DNA from: Spirochaetaceae bacterium
GTDB taxonomy: Bacteria > Spirochaetota > Spirochaetia > Treponematales > Breznakiellaceae
Assembly: GCA_031265635.1 (NCBI GenBank)
Contig: JAISCK010000242.1
Span: 1-5,503 of the forward strand
DNA length: 5,503 nt
Direction of reading: 5' to 3'
The position numbers and the translations under genes were made by a program. Position 1 is the stretch's first letter. The number at the start of each line of letters is the position of its first letter. A model generated the notes under the pieces. That model was not told where the DNA came from, made no database searches, and saw only the letters and a list, made by a program, of their open reading frames with translations. Below are positions 5,291 to 5,503 of this stretch, in pieces.

Positions 5291-5458
5291 ATGGCCGTCA
5301 AAGTCAAACCCGTACAGCCTACGGAGATAAAGGACAAGAAGATCGCCCGCGAAGTCATTGAACAGATCCGCAAGCCTATACCGGCTTCGGTCTATAAACA
5401 GCATGAAAAACTCGCCGAACAGATTGATAAAATGATACGCAAAGACCTGTACCGGTAG
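5291..5458 (+). CDS. small lysine-rich protein of unknown function, 55 residues
   Basis: ATG at 5291 is preceded by GAGGGG (5278-5283) at 7 bases, a good ribosome binding site, and the frame ends at TAG 5456-5458. The product begins MAVKVKPVQPTEIKDKK and ends IDKMIRKDLYR. About a quarter of its residues are Lys or Arg. It looks like two helices, roughly 12-28 and 35-53, joined by KPIPAS. It has no cysteines, signal peptide or membrane segment. The charge and size would fit a small nucleic-acid-binding protein or an antitoxin-like partner of a gene beyond the window edge, but I recognise no family and assign no function. It has its own promoter on the left and a new promoter directly after its stop, so it may be a single-gene unit. 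Confidence 0.65.
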   Translation: MAVKVKPVQPTEIKDKKIAREVIEQIRKPIPASVYKQHEKLAEQIDKMIRKDLYR

Positions 5459-5462
5459 CGCC

Positions 5463-5491
5463 TTGACTATTTTACCCTAAGGGACTACATT
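5463..5491 (+). promoter_or_regulatory. promoter pointing out of the right edge
   Basis: TTGACT (5463-5468, five of six matches) and TACATT (5486-5491, four of six) are exactly 17 bases apart. Transcription would start near 5498 and run out of the window. It begins only 5 bases after the small gene's stop codon, with no terminator between. The next feature rightward is therefore probably a separately started gene or RNA on the plus strand. Confidence 0.5.
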
Positions 5492-5503
5492 CAAAACATC
5501 GGC

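Overview
The window looks like chromosomal DNA of an anaerobic, host-associated spirochaete, most probably a Treponema-like organism. That placement rests mainly on elongation factor P, whose N-terminus (MIRGGDI) and C-terminus (ETNEYVERVNS) match what I remember of treponemal EF-P. The ferredoxin-tailed aldo/keto reductase and the cytosolic M3B oligopeptidase also fit an anaerobe living on amino acids and peptides. Codon third positions are rich in G/C, which is why long spurious frames lie opposite the real genes. No database search was possible, so the taxonomy is inference.

Layout, left to right. Positions 1-107 may hold the N-terminus of a leftward gene cut by the window edge (weak). A well-formed promoter at 160-188 then drives a rightward aldo/keto reductase (194-1375) with a C-terminal eight-cysteine iron-sulfur domain. 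Its start codon sits at the predicted transcription start with no Shine-Dalgarno, so it is probably leaderless. Its stop codon overlaps by 4 bp the stop of the convergent elongation factor P gene (1372-1941, minus). The efp gene is divergent from a low-specificity L-threonine aldolase gene (2021-3058, plus). Their promoters lie back to back around a perfect AAGCGCTT palindrome. The aldolase gene converges on a complete oligoendopeptidase F gene (3107-4945, minus), with 48 bp between them and no clear terminator.

The 345 bp gap from 4946 to 5290 is the least ordinary part. It holds the pepF promoter, a GC-rich nested hairpin (5041-5099), two perfect or near-perfect tandem hairpins (5126-5150 and 5152-5179) and a weak terminator-like hairpin with a T run (5213-5238). 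This may be a dispersed palindromic repeat or a structured small RNA. Next comes a 55-codon, lysine-rich gene of unknown function (5291-5458) with its own ribosome binding site. A new promoter (5463-5491) follows and points out of the window.

The four large genes are housekeeping or metabolic genes, each with its own promoter, so they do not form an operon. The candidates for something undescribed are the structured gap and the small gene beside it. I found no CRISPR array, tRNA, rRNA, insertion sequence or recognisable defence or secretion system.
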